Shown here piece after piece: positions 5,930 through 7,781 of a stretch of DNA of 7,781 nucleotides (its first letter is position 1; each line of letters opens with the position of its first letter). Made by a program: the position numbers and the translations under genes. The DNA is from an uncultured Lachnospiraceae bacterium (lineage in GTDB: Bacteria > Bacillota > Clostridia > Lachnospirales > Lachnospiraceae). The DNA lies in assembly GCA_902803015.1 (NCBI GenBank), contig CADCOL010000075.1, forward strand, positions 1 through 7,781, given 5' to 3'. Under the pieces are notes generated by a model. That model was not told where the DNA came from, ran no database searches, and saw only the letters and a list, made by a program, of their open reading frames with translations.

Positions 5930-7312
5930 ATGGGCAAATTGGAATCCATAAAGAGAATACTGGTTTTGCAGCTGATTACGGTGGAGTTTATCCTGGATGT
6001 GGCGGGATATTCTTTTCTTTGGTTTGCTTATTTTAAGAAAACCATTCCGCTGACCTTCTTCCAAAAGGGTGATGCACTCCTGATTGCCATATATGCAATC
6101 ATCCTTTTGGCTTTCAGTCTTGCTTACGGTGCCGGTAAAATCGGTTATTTAAGAAGCTTCGAGATATTCCTTTCGCAGGCAATTTCCCTTCTGGCAACCA
6201 ATCTGATTTCCTATGCACAGCTGTCGCTGATGAATGCCAAACTGATTAATCCCAAATATATTCTGATCCTGACAGCGGCCCAGCTTGTATTTGCTTTGGG
6301 CTGGTCCTTCCTTTCGAACCTGATTTACCGTTCCGTTTTTGCTCCGCGGGACCTTCTCCTTGTTTGCGGGGAACGTCCGGTGGATGAAATTGTCGAGAAA
6401 TTCAATTCCCGAAAAGACCGCTTTGTAATTGCCAAAATCATGAATATTTCCGAAGGCGAAGAAGCCATCGAAAAAGAAATAGAGCAGAGATATCAGGGAA
6501 TGATTATCTGGGATATTCCGCAGAAGAACCGGAATAATCTTTTGAAATACTGTTACAGCAAGTCCATTCGTGTTTATATGATGCCCAAGATTTCCGATGT
6601 CATCGTGCAGGGCGCGGATGTGCTGCATTTCTTTGACACGCCGGTTCTGCTTACCAGGGAATATCCGCTGACTTTGGAGCAACGTTTCATAAAGCGGACC
6701 ATCGATTTGGTTTGCGCAATTCTTCTTGTGATTATTGCCTCTCCGATCATGCTGATTTCAGGATTCATCATTAAAGTTTCCGACGGAGGTCCGATTTTTT
6801 ACCGTCAGAACAGAGTTACGGTTGGCGGAAAAGTATTTAAAATCATTAAATTCCGATCCATGCGCGTGGATGCCGAAAAGGATGGCAAGGCCAGACTTGC
6901 TTCCAAAGGGGATCCGAGAATTACGCCGTTCGGAAAGTTTATCCGCAAGGTTCGTATCGATGAGCTTCCGCAGCTTTTCAACATCATAGCCGGAGATATG
7001 TCTTTTATCGGCCCGAGACCGGAGCGGCCGGAAATCATTGAGCAGTACGTGGAAGATATGCCGGAATTTGCATACCGTACCAAGGTGAAAGCGGGGCTTG
7101 CAGGTTATGCGCAGGTTTACGGCAAATACAACACCACACCGTACGACAAACTGAAACTGGATTTAATCTACATCGAGAATTACTCCACATGGCTGGATTT
7201 GAGACTTATGCTACTGACACTGAAGGTACTGTTTTTGCCGGATGCCACGGAAGGTGTATCCCAGGGACAGGTTACGGCACTTAAGAAGGAATCGGAGAAC
7301 GACAACAAATGA
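5930..7312 (+). CDS. Polyprenyl glycosylphosphotransferase (initiating sugar transferase)
   Basis: This membrane enzyme transfers a sugar-1-phosphate from a nucleotide sugar to undecaprenyl phosphate, the first committed step of capsule or exopolysaccharide synthesis. The 460-aa product has the WbaP/WcaJ/CpsE layout. About four N-terminal membrane helices lie between residues 11 and 130, and a cytoplasmic Rossmann-like domain at about 140-225. A hydrophobic segment follows at 260-283, then the catalytic domain to about 435. Catalytic-domain motifs are complete: KRTIDLV at 255-261, KFRSMRVDAE at 307-316, the RIDELPQL block with the Asp344-Glu345 pair equivalent to the PglC catalytic dyad, GDMSFIGPRPE at 355-365, and the AGLAGYAQVYGKYN block at 388-401. 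The nucleotide loop of the middle domain is reduced to CGERP, so that domain probably does not bind cofactor. Which sugar is transferred cannot be told. The gene is first in a new unit and overlaps the next by 4 nt. Confidence 0.95.
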   Translation: MGKLESIKRILVLQLITVEFILDVAGYSFLWFAYFKKTIPLTFFQKGDALLIAIYAIILLAFSLAYGAGKIGYLRSFEIFLSQAISLLATNLISYAQLSLMNAKLINPKYILILTAAQLVFALGWSFLSNLIYRSVFAPRDLLLVCGERPVDEIVEKFNSRKDRFVIAKIMNISEGEEAIEKEIEQRYQGMIIWDIPQKNRNNLLKYCYSKSIRVYMMPKISDVIVQGADVLHFFDTPVLLTREYPLTLEQRFIKRTIDLVCAILLVIIASPIMLISGFIIKVSDGGPIFYRQNRVTVGGKVFKIIKFRSMRVDAEKDGKARLASKGDPRITPFGKFIRKVRIDELPQLFNIIAGDMSFIGPRPERPEIIEQYVEDMPEFAYRTKVKAGLAGYAQVYGKYNTTPYDKLKLDLIYIENYSTWLDLRLMLLTLKVLFLPDATEGVSQGQVTALKKESENDNK

Positions 7313-7781
7313 GAGAGCCTTTGAATATCAAATTACTGCTTTTGTATCTTGCGAAGCGAATATACGTGTTGGGAATCGGAATCCTTGCCGGTGCTTTGAT
7401 TTTTGGAGGCGGGTACTATTTAAAGACTTATGTTTTTGCCACCCCTCTTTACTATGCGACTTCGCAGCTGTATCTGACGTATATCGATAACGTAAAAATC
7501 GACAATATCTACATCAACGATTATACCTGGCAGACGCTTGCGGATTCCGACGTCTGCGTCGAGGAGGCATTAAAAGAACTGCCTTCCGGAATGACACCCG
7601 AATATTTGCGCAGTGTTGTGAAAGCAGGTCTTGAAAGCGATGTCAGACTGGTGACGGTTACCGTTACATGTGAAAATCCCGACGAAGCGGTTCAAATCGC
7701 AAATGCGTATGAGAAGGCAATCGTAAAGCTGAAAGACCGAATGGCTGATGTTACGGATGTTCAGGTATTTACTTCCGCAAC
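7309..7781 (+). CDS. Wzz/YveK-type polysaccharide chain-length or co-polymerase protein (3' truncated)
   Basis: The frame opens at an ATG overlapping the stop of the glycosylphosphotransferase gene (ATGA, 7309-7312) and runs off the window end after 157 codons. A short basic head (Lys8, Lys16, Arg17) precedes a membrane helix at about 17-38, as in the Wzz/CpsC/YveK family. The following domain contains a strand pair (ATSQLYLTYID) with a long beta insertion and an ITVTV-like strand (LVTVTVTCENPDEA, 114-127). It then enters the AVQIANAYEKAIV helix typical of these proteins. Such proteins set chain length and work with a BY-type tyrosine kinase and the Wzy polymerase. The second membrane helix and any kinase domain lie beyond the window, so whether this is a stand-alone co-polymerase or a fused BY-kinase cannot be decided. 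A GGAG (7294-7297) eleven bases upstream could be its ribosome binding site; coupling to the preceding gene is likely. Confidence 0.85.
   Translation, partial: MREPLNIKLLLLYLAKRIYVLGIGILAGALIFGGGYYLKTYVFATPLYYATSQLYLTYIDNVKIDNIYINDYTWQTLADSDVCVEEALKELPSGMTPEYLRSVVKAGLESDVRLVTVTVTCENPDEAVQIANAYEKAIVKLKDRMADVTDVQVFTSA

Noticed and set aside
6149..6682. 177-codon minus-strand open frame inside the glycosylphosphotransferase gene
   Set aside because: It lies fully antisense to a gene with complete family motifs, resembles no protein family I know, and has no supporting signals. The other minus-strand frames across the window are rejected for the same reason.

Overview
The window looks like chromosomal DNA from a low-to-mid GC Gram-positive anaerobe, most likely a Clostridia member of the Lachnospiraceae type. 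The reasons are purine-rich AGGAGG-like ribosome binding sites, a textbook sigma-A promoter, tightly packed same-strand genes, a DUF212 (YuiD-like) protein, a membrane-tethered GH25 muramidase, and a WbaP/CpsE-type initiating glycosyltransferase followed by a Wzz/YveK-type co-polymerase. The species cannot be named from the sequence alone. All eight genes lie on the plus strand. No RNA gene, mobile element, CRISPR array or convincing intrinsic terminator was seen.

Layout. (1) 1-219 is the 3' end of an unrecognised gene. (2) 225-1166 is rmlD/rfbD, dTDP-4-dehydrorhamnose reductase. (3) 1173-1997 is a single-pass membrane protein with TPR-like helical repeats. (4) 2010-2552 is a membrane-anchored FHA-domain protein. 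(5) 2561-3703 is a membrane-anchored GH25 muramidase. (6) 3739-4206 is a divergent PAP2 (DUF212) membrane protein. (7) 4208-5791 is a polytopic membrane protein of unknown family with a GT-C-like layout. Gaps between these genes are 1-35 nt, so they probably form one transcription unit whose promoter lies upstream of the window. A 138-nt intergenic region (5792-5929) holds a strong promoter, which starts a second unit: (8) 5930-7312, a polyprenyl-phosphate glycosylphosphotransferase, overlapping by 4 nt with (9) 7309-7781+, a chain-length/co-polymerase protein cut off by the window end.

How it fits together. The window is part of a cell-surface polysaccharide locus. RmlD supplies dTDP-L-rhamnose, the glycosylphosphotransferase puts the first sugar phosphate on the lipid carrier, and the Wzz-like protein controls polymerisation and export. 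The 527-aa membrane protein may be a lipid-sugar-dependent transferase. Between rmlD and these genes sits a four-gene envelope block (TPR-like, FHA, GH25, DUF212). It suggests that phosphothreonine signalling and local peptidoglycan cutting are tied to polysaccharide assembly; that link is inference from gene order. No clearly new system is proven here. The TPR/FHA/GH25 block and the unknown GT-C-like protein are the parts most worth following up.
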